DNA of 43,690 nucleotides from Candidatus Fermentibacterota bacterium (GTDB taxonomy: Bacteria > Fermentibacterota > Fermentibacteria > Fermentibacterales > JCC-6): NCBI GenBank assembly GCA_030592645.1, contig JAUVIR010000029.1, positions 1-43,690 of the forward strand, given 5' to 3'. Positions within the stretch are counted from its first letter, which is position 1. The number at the start of each line of letters is the position of its first letter. The position numbers and the translations under genes were made by a program. Positions 7,137 through 15,867 of this stretch are shown here, piece after piece. Under the pieces are notes generated by a model. The model had not been told where the DNA came from, did not search any database, and worked only from the letters and a program-made list of their open reading frames with translations.

Positions 7137-7622
7137 TTAAAAGATGACCTGACTCAGGGCGTAGTAGATAGCCATCAGTGAAGAAAACACCGCGCTTGCA
7201 AAGAATCTCCATTTCAAGGAGACTTTATTCTGAATCGCATAATTGGCAATAAACGCCACAGGTACGTTTGCCATGAACGCATAAAGCCCCAGCCTGAGAA
7301 GGGTCCAGTTTATGCCGCTCCAGCTGCCCTGCAGAATCTGAATGAACAGAAGATGCCGTGCTATCCATAGCGGATTGAAATAGAGAATGGCCAGCCCTGC
7401 CCTCGAAAGTGCCCCCTTGAGACCTCTTACTTCCGTGGTTTTTATGTCTATCCATCTGAAATAGTTCGGGATCTCGAAGGCGTAGACAGTCCCGCCGATA
7501 AACATCATACCCAGCATCCGCAGGAGTGAGAATTCCGACAGGATGATCGAAGCGATAGAATCCCCGATGGAGTAGATGAGTACTCCACGCATAACATTGG
7601 AAGCTGTATACCTGAGTTTCAA
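7137..7622 (-). CDS. Integral membrane protein of unknown function
   Basis: This 161-residue protein has about four hydrophobic stretches (near residues 11-45, 70-95, 105-128 and 138-160), separated by Arg- and Lys-containing loops such as RWIDIKTTEVRGLKGALSRAG. Helix boundaries with conserved-looking Pro and Trp (FNPLWIARH, SLKWRFFASAVFS) recall small four-helix membrane families, but I cannot assign one. The TTG start at 7622 lies 11 bp after the molybdenum-subunit gene and has only a weak ribosome-binding site, so the exact start is uncertain. It is the last gene of the operon. Confidence 0.65.
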   Translation of the reverse strand: MKLRYTASNVMRGVLIYSIGDSIASIILSEFSLLRMLGMMFIGGTVYAFEIPNYFRWIDIKTTEVRGLKGALSRAGLAILYFNPLWIARHLLFIQILQGSWSGINWTLLRLGLYAFMANVPVAFIANYAIQNKVSLKWRFFASAVFSSLMAIYYALSQVIF

Positions 7623-7633
7623 TATCGGCTGCT

Positions 7634-9895
7634 CTAGCGCTTCTTCTGCAGAAGCAGGAGGATCTTCTCATTTGTCATCGGGGCCGAGTAAACAGGACGG
7701 ATCTCCGGGTCGCAAGTCCGAACTGCTTCAAGAATCGCGAAATATGTGCCGATCCCGTACATGAAAGGAGGTTCTCCCACGGCCTTGGAGTTGTAGACCC
7801 CCGCATTATCTGAATGGCATTCCAGGAATTTTACATCCACCTCTCCCGGAGTTAAATGGATATCGGGTATCTTGTACGTTGCGAGCGAATCCGACAGAAG
7901 GGCGTTTGTTTCCGGATGGTATTTCAGCTCTTCCAGTGTGACCCATCCGATCCCCTGAAGAAGCCCGCCCTCAACCTGTCCTCTGTCAACAAGGTGATTG
8001 ATGCTCTCTCCGCAATCGTGAACGATCTTCACGGAATCGATCGAAAAAATGCCTCTCAGTCTGTCCAGAGTTATTTCTGTAACTGCTGTTCCCGCCACAT
8101 GGTAGGAAAAAGGTCTGCCTTTCTCTGAAGATTTGTTGAAATGCAGTCCAGGTGTGGCATAATGGGCCTGAGACGAAAGGTTCACCCTTGCAAGATACGC
8201 AAGGCCTATAAGCTCATTCCATTCGAGGCGGGTTTTCTTCCCTTCGATCATTACTTTTTCGTGCACCAGATCGACTCTGGAATCCGGAGGCGCTCCGAGG
8301 TGTTTTCCCGCAAAAGCCAGAAGACGCTTGAGAATGCTGCCGCAGGCTATTCTTACAGCATTTCCATTCATATCCGCAGCTGAACTTGCTGCAGTGGGAG
8401 AAGTATTGGCTGACCTTGTTGTGTTGGTTGATTCCACTTTGATCCTGAAGAGATCGATCCCGAAGGTTCTTGCCGCCACCTGGGCGATCTTCGTATTGAC
8501 TCCCTGTCCCATTTCTACAGCTCCGGTGCTGATCCCGACACTTCCATCGGTATACACATGAACAAGAGCATTGGCCTGGTTCATAGATATATTGGTAAAG
8601 GAAATGCCGAAACAGACCGGCATGAATGAAATGCCTTTCTTGAACATCACATTACTGCTGTTGAAATCCCTGATTCTGCCTTCGGTATTCTCAGATCGGT
8701 ACGTTTCGAACGCTTTGCTCCAGGATCGTCTTATCTCGTTCCCCTCATACGGCATTCCGAAGGGGAATACGTCACCTTTTTTCAGCAGATTCTTTTCCTG
8801 TATATCAAGGGGACTGATCCCCATTTCGCGCGAAGCTTTGTAAATAGCAGATTCCAGGACATACATTGCCTGCGGCGCCCCGAAGCCCCTGAAAGCCGTG
8901 TTGGGCGGAAGGTTGGTTTTACAGCTGATACCTGTAGCCTTTACGTTGGGAATGAAATAGGCGTTTGTTGAATGAAACAGAGTTCGTTCAAGAATAGCAG
9001 TTGAAAGGTCGGACGCCGCCCCTCCATTCTGATAGTAAGTAACCTCCCATGCCATAATCATGCCGTCGTTTGTAAGACCCAGCTTAAAATCGGAGCTGTA
9101 TGGATGCCTCTTACCTGTCCATGTGATGTCTTCATTCCGGTTAAGCACAAGTTTTACAGGTTTGCCTGTAAGCTGCACTCCCAGTGCCGACATTACCGCC
9201 CAGGGCGTTGCCTGGTCTTCCTTGCCTCCGAAAGCGCCCCCAAGCCTTCCAACATCAACTTCAATCTTGTTCATCGGCAGCTTGAGAACCCTGGCTGCAA
9301 CCCTCTGTACAAAAGTAGGACCCTGAGTTCCGGAGGTTATCCTGATGCAGCCGTTCTCCATCGGAACGGCGAAGGCACCCTGAGTTTCAAGGTACAGGTG
9401 CTCCTGGCCGCCTGAATCGGAGCGTCCGGAAACGATACAGTCGCATCTGTTCCACGTTTCTGCGGTATTGCCCATGGAAAAGGTTCTCGGAGGTGCTAAT
9501 AGCATTCCCTTTTCGAATGCTTCTCTCGGCTCCACGACTGAAGGCAGCTCACTTGTTTCCAGCTCTATCGCTTTTACAGCTGCTCTGGCTTTTTGCGGTG
9601 TGTCTGCAAGCACTACTGCCACAGGCTGCCCGATGAAATACAATTCCTTTTCTGCGAGAAGCAGTTCATCTTTTATGATGCTGCCTATCTGGTTTTTACC
9701 AGGGATGTCTTTTGCTGTAATGATCATTTCAACACCAGGCCTCGCTAATGCTGCCCCGGTTTCCAGTTTCTCTATCAAGCCATGTGAAACGGGAGAAACA
9801 AGCACGGCAGCATGAAGGAGGTTGTGCGGAAGCTTGAAGTCGTCTACGAACAGAGAGGCCCCCCTTACATGCAGCATGGCGTCCTGATGTTTCAC
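7634..9895 (-). CDS. Xanthine-dehydrogenase-type molybdopterin-binding subunit
   Basis: This 753-residue subunit would hydroxylate purines (xanthine or hypoxanthine) at a molybdenum centre. It shows GQEHLYLETQG, GGAFGGKEDQ with E226, NTAFRGFGAPQ with R336, GAVEMGQGVNTK, and AVGEPPFMYG with the base-catalyst Glu at 708. E226 and R336 match the two residues (E802 and R880 in bovine enzyme) that bind purine substrates and are replaced in aldehyde oxidases, which favours a purine substrate. The GTG start overlaps the stop of the FeS/FAD subunit by 4 nt, behind GGGGGAG. No XdhC-like maturation factor is in the window. Confidence 0.92.
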   Translation of the reverse strand: MKHQDAMLHVRGASLFVDDFKLPHNLLHAAVLVSPVSHGLIEKLETGAALARPGVEMIITAKDIPGKNQIGSIIKDELLLAEKELYFIGQPVAVVLADTPQKARAAVKAIELETSELPSVVEPREAFEKGMLLAPPRTFSMGNTAETWNRCDCIVSGRSDSGGQEHLYLETQGAFAVPMENGCIRITSGTQGPTFVQRVAARVLKLPMNKIEVDVGRLGGAFGGKEDQATPWAVMSALGVQLTGKPVKLVLNRNEDITWTGKRHPYSSDFKLGLTNDGMIMAWEVTYYQNGGAASDLSTAILERTLFHSTNAYFIPNVKATGISCKTNLPPNTAFRGFGAPQAMYVLESAIYKASREMGISPLDIQEKNLLKKGDVFPFGMPYEGNEIRRSWSKAFETYRSENTEGRIRDFNSSNVMFKKGISFMPVCFGISFTNISMNQANALVHVYTDGSVGISTGAVEMGQGVNTKIAQVAARTFGIDLFRIKVESTNTTRSANTSPTAASSAADMNGNAVRIACGSILKRLLAFAGKHLGAPPDSRVDLVHEKVMIEGKKTRLEWNELIGLAYLARVNLSSQAHYATPGLHFNKSSEKGRPFSYHVAGTAVTEITLDRLRGIFSIDSVKIVHDCGESINHLVDRGQVEGGLLQGIGWVTLEELKYHPETNALLSDSLATYKIPDIHLTPGEVDVKFLECHSDNAGVYNSKAVGEPPFMYGIGTYFAILEAVRTCDPEIRPVYSAPMTNEKILLLLQKKR

Positions 9896-11313
9896 AGCAG
9901 CTCCCCCGCATTGATCTGCCCGGGGAAAAGCTCGACAAAGTGGGCTGCTACAAGTTTTCCGAGAAGAAGCTTCTTGTACTCGGCGGACCCGCGCACATCA
10001 TCTATAGGGCTTACTTCGCTGCGGGCAGTTCTGACTGCGAGTTGAGCAGTATCCGTGGTAATATCCATGCCGCGCAGGGCAGCTGATGTTCTTTCCAGAT
10101 AGAGAGGAACAGGAGCAACACCTCCCGCGGAGATATCAGCCTTTTCGATCCTGCCCCCGCTTACACTGAACGCGGCGGCTGAATTAACGGAGGCTATATC
10201 GAGATGCTTCCGCATAGCGACCTTCTCGAAGTTTATGAAAGTCGCTGAATCGAGCTCTTTATATACAATGCTTTCCAGCAGTTCTCCTGGAGAGAGATCA
10301 AGCAATTTGTACCCTCTGAAGAAATCCTTCAACTGTACCTCTCTAGCATCGGAACCGTTTAATATTCTCAGTCTCGCATCCAGTGCAAGGAAGATAATGG
10401 TGAGGTCACCTATGGGAGAGGCGTTTACGATGTTACCTCCCACTGTGGCCCTGTTGCGGACCTGTGGAGAGGCGACAAGCTGAAGGGATCGCTCAAGGTT
10501 ACCTGAGTTACAAAATACCCCCGAATCGATGATGTCCCGTACGGTTGCCCCTGCTCCGATAAGAACCCTGTTCTCAAGAATGGTTATTCCATTCATTCCC
10601 GTTTTCCGGGAGAGGAATCTCAGGTCAGTATTCCTGAGGTCTTCGGCCTCTGCCGCGAAGAGGTCGGTTCCGCCTGCTACCGTTACTGTTTTCCCCGATA
10701 CGACTGCTTCGGATTCAACAGCATCCATGGCATGAAGCATCGTTTCAACCCCGAGGAAGTAAGGGGGCAGTATCTCTTTCTCTACGAGCCATTCAAGATG
10801 TTCTCGCGAAGTGCAGCATTCGGCGGGAGAATGTCCCGCTATTCCGGATACCGTTTTCGCGGATTTGCTTATGGAAACGTAACCTGTGCATCTGCAGATG
10901 TTTCCAGCAAGGGAATCTGCTGCCCTGAGATCATCTGGATCGACTGTTCCCAGAAGGTAAGCTGTAAGGGACATGATAATGCCGGGCGTACAGAAACCGC
11001 ACTGGGAGGCACCTTCATCCACGATGACCTGCTGAAGCGGGGATAACCCTTCTTCCGGATTAACGCCTTCTATCGTTACAAGATGCCTGCCATGGAGTTC
11101 AGCAACCGGAAGAATACAGGAATTCACGGCCCTGTATTCAATACCCTGCTGCAGCGGTGTGCCCAGAAGTACAGTACAGGCGCCGCAGTCACCTTCTCTG
11201 CAGCCTTCCCTGGTTCCAGTCAGACCTGCTTCCTCCCGAAGCAGATCAAGGGTAACTGCCCCCGGTGGAAGCCCGGTTGCGTATTCTCTGTCATTTAGAA
11301 TAAAAGATATCAT
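9892..11313 (-). CDS. Xanthine-dehydrogenase-type [2Fe-2S] and FAD subunit
   Basis: This 473-residue protein fuses the two electron-transfer modules. Residues 1-160 carry two [2Fe-2S] clusters: a ferredoxin-like one (REGCREGDCGACTVLL plus a later Cys in NSCIL) and the four-helix one (SQCGFCTPGIIMS and NICRCTGY). Residues 180-470 form the FAD domain with VAGGTDLFA and ATVGGNIVNASPIGDL. It passes electrons from the molybdenum subunit to an acceptor. The fusion matches the small subunit of two-subunit bacterial xanthine dehydrogenases. The ATG at 11313 follows a G-rich leader with GGAGG, 42 bp after the phospholipase gene. Confidence 0.92.
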   Translation of the reverse strand: MISFILNDREYATGLPPGAVTLDLLREEAGLTGTREGCREGDCGACTVLLGTPLQQGIEYRAVNSCILPVAELHGRHLVTIEGVNPEEGLSPLQQVIVDEGASQCGFCTPGIIMSLTAYLLGTVDPDDLRAADSLAGNICRCTGYVSISKSAKTVSGIAGHSPAECCTSREHLEWLVEKEILPPYFLGVETMLHAMDAVESEAVVSGKTVTVAGGTDLFAAEAEDLRNTDLRFLSRKTGMNGITILENRVLIGAGATVRDIIDSGVFCNSGNLERSLQLVASPQVRNRATVGGNIVNASPIGDLTIIFLALDARLRILNGSDAREVQLKDFFRGYKLLDLSPGELLESIVYKELDSATFINFEKVAMRKHLDIASVNSAAAFSVSGGRIEKADISAGGVAPVPLYLERTSAALRGMDITTDTAQLAVRTARSEVSPIDDVRGSAEYKKLLLGKLVAAHFVELFPGQINAGELL

Positions 11314-11355
11314 CTTTGCCCACCACCTCCCTGAACTTCAGTGAGTATAATATTC

Positions 11356-12258
11356 TCAGGGGGATAGCGGTATTTCCGGATAATACTCTCTCAGTTTCTC
11401 TGCAAGCTCCCTGCAGGAAGCCTCGGTGCTTGAGTAGATCTCCTGGGCCCTGTGAAACTCAAGCATGCCGATATTCCGGATATCAGGCTTGATGTAGATA
11501 TCAGGCTGACTGATTTCCAGTTTTGTCTTTACGATCGATCTCTGCATTATATCAAACATCTCAAGAACCGCTTTGACCGCTCCGGGCGGTTTTGAGGATT
11601 CGGATTCCGCATTTCCCAGAACATCTACAGCAACGATCAGATCGCAATCGTCCAGAACGTCGAAGGGTACCGGATTTACGCCTCCACCGTCAATGAGTAT
11701 CCGCTCTCCGTATTTTACCGGAGTGAACAACCCCGGCAGCCCCATGCTTGCCTTGACCGCCTTGAGAAGATTTCCCGAAGAGAGCACTGTCTGTTCAGAC
11801 GCCCAGAAGTCGGTTGCAACGACCTTCAATGGTATTTCAAGATTCTCAAACCTGTCTGTATGAATGGCATCGTAGAAATACTTCATTACAGAATCACCTT
11901 TAAAGATCCCAGGTCCCAGGAAATCGATATCCATGAACTGAACCAGTCTCTTGATATCTTTTAGCAGTTCTCCGGGGGAGCTGCTTTTCCCTACAACTGT
12001 CTCCTGTACCAGACTGCGAATTTCGGAGCCCTTGACTCCAGACGCGTACATGGCACCCAGCACGGCACCTATGCTGGTTCCCGCAATACAGCAGGGTCTG
12101 ATCCCCATGCTGTCAAGTACTTCAAGAAGCGGAATATGGGCAAGTCCTCTTGCTCCGCCCCCCCCCAGAGCAAGGCCCAGCCTGATACTTTTCTCTTCGA
12201 TGTCCGGCTTTCTCCTGCATAGAAGAGTCCGGATTCTTTTCATCAGATGGTTACTCAT
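11356..12258 (-). CDS. Patatin-like phospholipase
   Basis: This 300-residue protein has the oxyanion motif LGLALGGGGARGLAHI at 27-42 and the nucleophile elbow AGTSIG with S62. It also has the catalytic Asp in LIDGGGVNPVP. Together these are the Ser-Asp dyad of RssA/patatin-type lipid acyl hydrolases. It has no signal peptide, only a basic start (KRIRTLLCRRK), so it is probably cytoplasmic or at the inner face of the membrane. I chose the ATG at 12258, which overlaps the previous stop by 8 bases. A longer frame to 12357 exists but would overlap that gene by about 100 bases. Same-strand spacing links it to the dehydrogenase genes. Confidence 0.88.
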   Translation of the reverse strand: MSNHLMKRIRTLLCRRKPDIEEKSIRLGLALGGGGARGLAHIPLLEVLDSMGIRPCCIAGTSIGAVLGAMYASGVKGSEIRSLVQETVVGKSSSPGELLKDIKRLVQFMDIDFLGPGIFKGDSVMKYFYDAIHTDRFENLEIPLKVVATDFWASEQTVLSSGNLLKAVKASMGLPGLFTPVKYGERILIDGGGVNPVPFDVLDDCDLIVAVDVLGNAESESSKPPGAVKAVLEMFDIMQRSIVKTKLEISQPDIYIKPDIRNIGMLEFHRAQEIYSSTEASCRELAEKLREYYPEIPLSP

Positions 12259-12625
12259 CCGTTTCCACATCCTGATATGCATGATAGTCTTCAGGTTTCC
12301 CGCCATCATGCCATGCCATGTAATTCGCATTCCAGTTAAGAGTGCTTTCAAGCTCATGCGCTGTAATGTTCAGTGTATCAGCACACAATCCTATCAGCTT
12401 ATCTCTCGGCAGAGTCTTTCCAAACATCTCTTTTGCTTGATTTACAGTGGAACAGCACAGCCACGAGCTTGGAGATCCGGCATGATGCCAGTAATTTGAA
12501 GAGCTGTTCAGATATTCAAAATCCGCTTCGGAGAATTTGTACTCCTGACCTTGATGATCAATTCCTGCTTTCCTGTTGTAGTAAGACAGGTATGTTTTCA
12601 ACTGTTCTTCATCCTTGAAGGTCAT
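12251..12625 (-). CDS. Small acidic protein of unknown function
   Basis: This 124-residue soluble protein is rich in Tyr, Trp, Asn and acidic residues. Examples are LKTYLSYYNRKAGIDHQGQEYKF, NSSSNYWHHAGSPSSW and WNANYMAWHDGGKPEDY. It has no signal peptide or membrane segment and no family I recognise. The ATG at 12625 has GGAA at a suitable distance. Its stop overlaps the phospholipase start, so it is probably the first gene of the operon running to 7137. Confidence 0.65.
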   Translation of the reverse strand: MTFKDEEQLKTYLSYYNRKAGIDHQGQEYKFSEADFEYLNSSSNYWHHAGSPSSWLCCSTVNQAKEMFGKTLPRDKLIGLCADTLNITAHELESTLNWNANYMAWHDGGKPEDYHAYQDVETDE

Positions 12626-12661
12626 ATAAATTCCATCTTTCCGATCATATGTTTTGATTAC

Positions 12662-13396
12662 TCAGTTAACAATGATCAGCTTGTCAGAATCTTGATGCTC
12701 GGCTCCCACTCTGCAGCTGAGTATGTAAGCACCGCTGGGAAGTCCTGAAAGTTTTACGGTCCGGATCGTAGTGCCTGCCGATAATAACTCATCAACAAGT
12801 ATCCGGGAGCTCCTTCCGTCAATGGAAAAGAGTTCTACCAGGCATATCCCCGGCTGAGGAGGAGAAAGCCTGAGAACACAGTTCTCTCCCGCCGGACTGC
12901 CGATAACACTTATCAGTTCTTCCTCCTGGGTATCATTCAACTCGATTCCCTGCGGTTCTGCGGCCAGATAGAGTCGAAGTTGCCCATAGAAATCACCAGA
13001 GATAATATCCAGTCGGCCGTCATCGTTCCAATCCACAACCTGTGGATTCGGTGTAGCTGCGTGTCCTCAAGTACTGTAGATTTCGATTGGTTCATTATTC
13101 GCCTGCAGATATGTGTAATCCTCAAAAACGGGATTACCTGTCTCTCCCTGGTTCAGGTAGAGTCTGAAATGTCCGTAACACGGGTCTCCCATCCCGAAGG
13201 GATCCGGGTTCTGGTTGACCTCAAAGCCCTCCGAAATAATAAGGTCTGCCAGCCCGTCAGCATTCCAGTCCGCCATGCATGGAGAAGCTAAGTTTTCCAC
13301 TTCAATACCCCCGCCGATCTCCACCGGCGGCTCGAACACGGGTTGTGCTAACACAGTTGAAACCAGTACGACTGCTGGCACTGCAAGATATTTCAA
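12662..13396 (-). CDS. Putative secreted selenoprotein A: FG-GAP repeat protein with in-frame TGA
   Basis: Read through one TGA (13069-13067, residue 110), this is a continuous 244-residue protein. A TTG start behind GAGG gives the signal peptide MKYLAVPAVVLVSTVLAQ. FG-GAP-type calcium loops come next: DWNADGLADLIIS before the TGA and DWNDDGRLDIISG after it. A C-terminal beta domain ends in a type IX-like tail (LSGLPSGAYILSCRV...LIIVN). No other stop or frameshift is present, and the sequence around the TGA aligns with the divergent neighbour at 13739. A hairpin with GGT in its loop begins 18 nt after the TGA. Selenocysteine insertion is inferred; a nonsense mutation is the alternative. Confidence 0.7.
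13030..13048 (-). promoter_or_regulatory. SECIS-like hairpin of gene A
   Basis: The 8-bp arms AATCCACA and TGTGGATT enclose a GGT loop, read on the minus strand. The stem starts 18 nt and the loop 26 nt after the TGA, within the spacing used by bacterial SECIS elements. SelB-type elements need G and U in the apical loop, and both are present. Confidence 0.55.
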
Positions 13397-13738
13397 GCTG
13401 ATTCCTCTCTTTTATCATTTGTTATACAATGAGTGCTGCCTGTACTATCCATCTTGAGCTGCTGCTTCACTTCTGAAACGCATTTCTCATAACAATTGTT
13501 CCTTGAAAACACAGGATTTATCTGCAGTCCAGTTTCCCCACATAGCAATATCGATGGTAATCCCGTTTTGTCAATACTTTACAGGGCTGTTTGAGTGTTC
13601 GAGGCTGTCTGCTGAAACTGAATAATCATATGTTTCCAGAAACCATTCAGGAAACCTTGTTACTCTGATACCTTTCCATTATTGTACCAATGTTGTCGGA
13701 AAACAATCGGTTTACAGGTTCTTATTCCGGGGGGTATC
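13397..13738. other. 342-base divergent intergenic region between selenoprotein candidates A and B
   Basis: No gene, repeat or RNA is evident. A possible plus-strand promoter for gene B lies at 13656-13684, TTGTTA then TATTGT with a 17-bp spacer, which is weak. The region must drive gene A leftward and gene B rightward. Confidence 0.3.
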
Positions 13739-14959
13739 ATGAGAATATGCTTGTTTGCAGTGCTGTCTCTCTGCCTTTCGGCTGCGGCCGAGGTGCCGGA
13801 TTACCTGCCTCCCTTCAATGTAATGGCTAATAGCGCGCAGATCGAATTGTCCATAGGACACGCAAACCCTCTTATTACAGATTGGAATGGAGATGGTCTG
13901 AAAGATCTTATCCTTGGCCAGTATTCTTCAGGAAAGCTTCGATACTACGAGAACAACGATTCGAATGATTCTCCGATGTTCGCAAATTATACATTCATGC
14001 AGGCTGACGGATCTGATATCTCACTAACATCCGGTTGATGCACGGGAGCGACAAATCCACAGGCTGTGGATTTTAATGGTGATGGACTGGATGACCTCAT
14101 AGTCGGCGAAAGAGATGGGTATGTCAACTATTTCAGACGGCTCGCTGATGGAACTCTTACCAGTGAAGGCAGAATTCAGGCCGGCAGTACAGACCTTGAT
14201 GTAGGTAACAACTCTGCCCCCTTTGTTTTCGACTGGGACAATGACGGATTGCTCGACCTGATCGTTGGTCGCGAATCCACTTCAGGCGGAAGCCTCTACC
14301 TTTATCTTAATCAGGGAACCCCGGGCAATCCTCTGTTTAGCAGCTATACGCCGGTCATGAAGGGCTCCTCACCAGTTGCCTGGCCAAGAAGCGTTCCTCA
14401 CATGGAGGATATGAACGGAGACGGCCTGCTGGACCTTCTTGTAGGAGAGGACAACGGGCATACCTATTACCTCGAGAATTCAGGAGCAACGGGTGCGCCG
14501 GTATTTGTGACAAGCGCAGCAATAACCGTGAACGGAACTCCCTTTGCCTGGCCAGCGGGGCAGACGGATGCCACCGTTTATGTAAATGACTGGAACGAGG
14601 ATGGAATTCTGGATATCGTCCAGGGGAATTATACCAAGTACCTCTTTGTGTTCCTTGGAAACGATCCGACGGGCATCGGCACCCATTCAGAGGCGCCGGA
14701 GAGCGGAACCCCGCTTACCCTTCTATTCAACCCGGTGCGAGGTTCATTAGCATATAGAATATCTTCGGTTCAGCCTGTGCCGGTTACCGTAAGCCTTATC
14801 AGTATGGACGGAAGAATGGTGAACAGGTGGGATCTGGGTACGATCAGCGGAGTCACTGATCACACTCACATCATTTCTGAACTGCCCACCGGTGTTTATT
14901 CAGTAGTTTCCTCTGTGAATGGAAATATCTCATGTTGCCAGATCGTCATTATTCAGTAA
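13739..14959 (+). CDS. Putative secreted selenoprotein B: FG-GAP repeat protein with in-frame TGA
   Basis: Read through one TGA (14036-14038, residue 100), the gene encodes 406 residues. The ATG at 13739 follows GGGGGG and gives the signal peptide MRICLFAVLSLCLSAAAE. At least five FG-GAP/VCBS calcium loops follow: DWNGDGLKDLILG, then after the TGA DFNGDGLDDLIVG, DWDNDGLLDLIVG, DMNGDGLLDLLVG and DWNEDGILDIVQG. These fit a secreted beta-propeller. The C-terminus is a type IX-like sorting domain (SELPTGVYSVVSSVNG). The codon after TGA is TGC, giving a Sec-Cys pair. A hairpin starts 14 nt downstream. Gene C follows after 18 bp. Confidence 0.75.
14053..14073 (+). promoter_or_regulatory. SECIS-like hairpin of gene B
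   Basis: Perfect 9-bp arms at 14053-14061 and 14065-14073 enclose a GGC loop. The stem starts 14 nt after the TGA and the loop 23 nt after. Its sequence is nearly the same as that of gene A. The loop has G but C instead of U, so SelB recognition is less certain than for A and C. Confidence 0.5.
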
Positions 14960-14977
14960 AACATATAAGGGGGTTCT

Positions 14978-15760
14978 ATGAAATTCGCTGTTACAATTGT
15001 TTCTCTGTTCCTGTTCGCAGGCATCTGTATGGCAGACTATCAGATAGTTGCTACTTTCGATGCTCCGGACACGAACATATCCGGGCTTGGCTACGGAAAC
15101 GGCTCGCTGTGGGCTGTTGATGGTGTCACAGAGTACGCCTACGAGATTGATCCTGCCACCGGCAATGTGCAGAACTCCTGGTACTGTGCCAATTCCACAA
15201 AATTGCCCTCAGGTTTGACTTTCGCCAACAACACTGTTTACATCTCCATGGGCAACCCGCCAAGCCTCACGCTGTCATACTGCTACAGGTACAGCACCTC
15301 GGGAGTATATCTGGGACAGTTCTCACTTGATTGTTGAGGAAGCGATTTAGACCGGGAGGTTACCGGTCTCGCTACAGGAAACAGTAGAATCTACGGAGCA
15401 GGCGTTGATGCTCAGACCATGAAGGAAGTTCTGGAGATCTACAGTTACACAGGTTATCTTCAGACAGGTCCGGAATTCATGCTCGAGCTGGGAATGGACT
15501 TCTACGACATTGCCTGGTACAATGGCAATTACTGGTACGCATGCAATGATTCTGCGTACCCGATTCGAGTTTACAATGGAAGCGGAGGTCTTGTGGAATC
15601 CGTGAGCTCTTCGGTTCTTCCAGCCGCCCACGGCATGACTTTCGATGGGGATGGTTATCTCTGGGTGAGCAACATGAACACAGATGAGATATACAAGATC
15701 GATCTGAATGCGACTGCACTCGAGCCTTCAACCTGGGCATCCATCAAAGCCACTTTCTAG
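14978..15760 (+). CDS. Putative secreted selenoprotein C: beta-propeller-like protein with in-frame TGA
   Basis: Read through one TGA (15335-15337, residue 120), the gene encodes 260 residues. The ATG at 14978 follows AAGGGGG; the signal peptide is MKFAVTIVSLFLFAGICMA. Repeated blocks such as ISGLGYGNGSLWAVDG, PSGLTFANNTVYIS, YDIAWYNGNYWYAC and HGMTFDGDGYLWVSN fit an NHL/SMP-30-like beta-propeller. They resemble the secreted protein at 40783. There is no type IX-like tail. The codon before TGA is TGT, giving Cys-Sec. A hairpin with GGTT in its loop starts 11 nt after the TGA. Gene B lies 18 bp upstream, so the two are one operon. Confidence 0.75.
15349..15369 (+). promoter_or_regulatory. SECIS-like hairpin of gene C
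   Basis: The 7-bp perfect arms AGACCGG (15349-15355) and CCGGTCT (15363-15369) enclose a 7-nt loop GAGGTTA with the GGU expected for SelB binding. The loop starts 18 nt after the TGA, nearly the spacing I recall for E. coli fdhF. It is the most canonical of the three hairpins. Confidence 0.65.
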
Positions 15761-15777
15761 CCCTATCGGTCATTATG

Positions 15778-15801
15778 GAGACCCCGGGCAGCCGGGGTCT
15801 C
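15778..15801 (+). terminator. Hairpin terminator after gene C
   Basis: Perfect 10-bp G+C-rich arms (15778-15787 and 15792-15801) enclose the loop GCAG. Only TTCC follows, so intrinsic termination would be modest. It lies 18 bp after the gene C stop and separates it from the next gene. Confidence 0.6.
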
Positions 15802-15867
15802 TTCCAAACATTGAGAATTGATGGAGACTTCACTATTATTCCAATACAACAACTGAAAGGAGATAGA

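Noticed and set aside
12259-12357. A longer N-terminus for the patatin-like protein
   Set aside because: It would overlap the upstream gene by about 100 bases in another frame. The ATG at 12258 overlaps the stop in the usual coupled way.
12662-15760. A changed genetic code in which TGA means Trp or Gly
   Set aside because: Trp is written TGG throughout, and TGA clearly ends thiL, the DUF4342 gene and the FeS/FAD subunit gene. Only three genes contain internal TGA.
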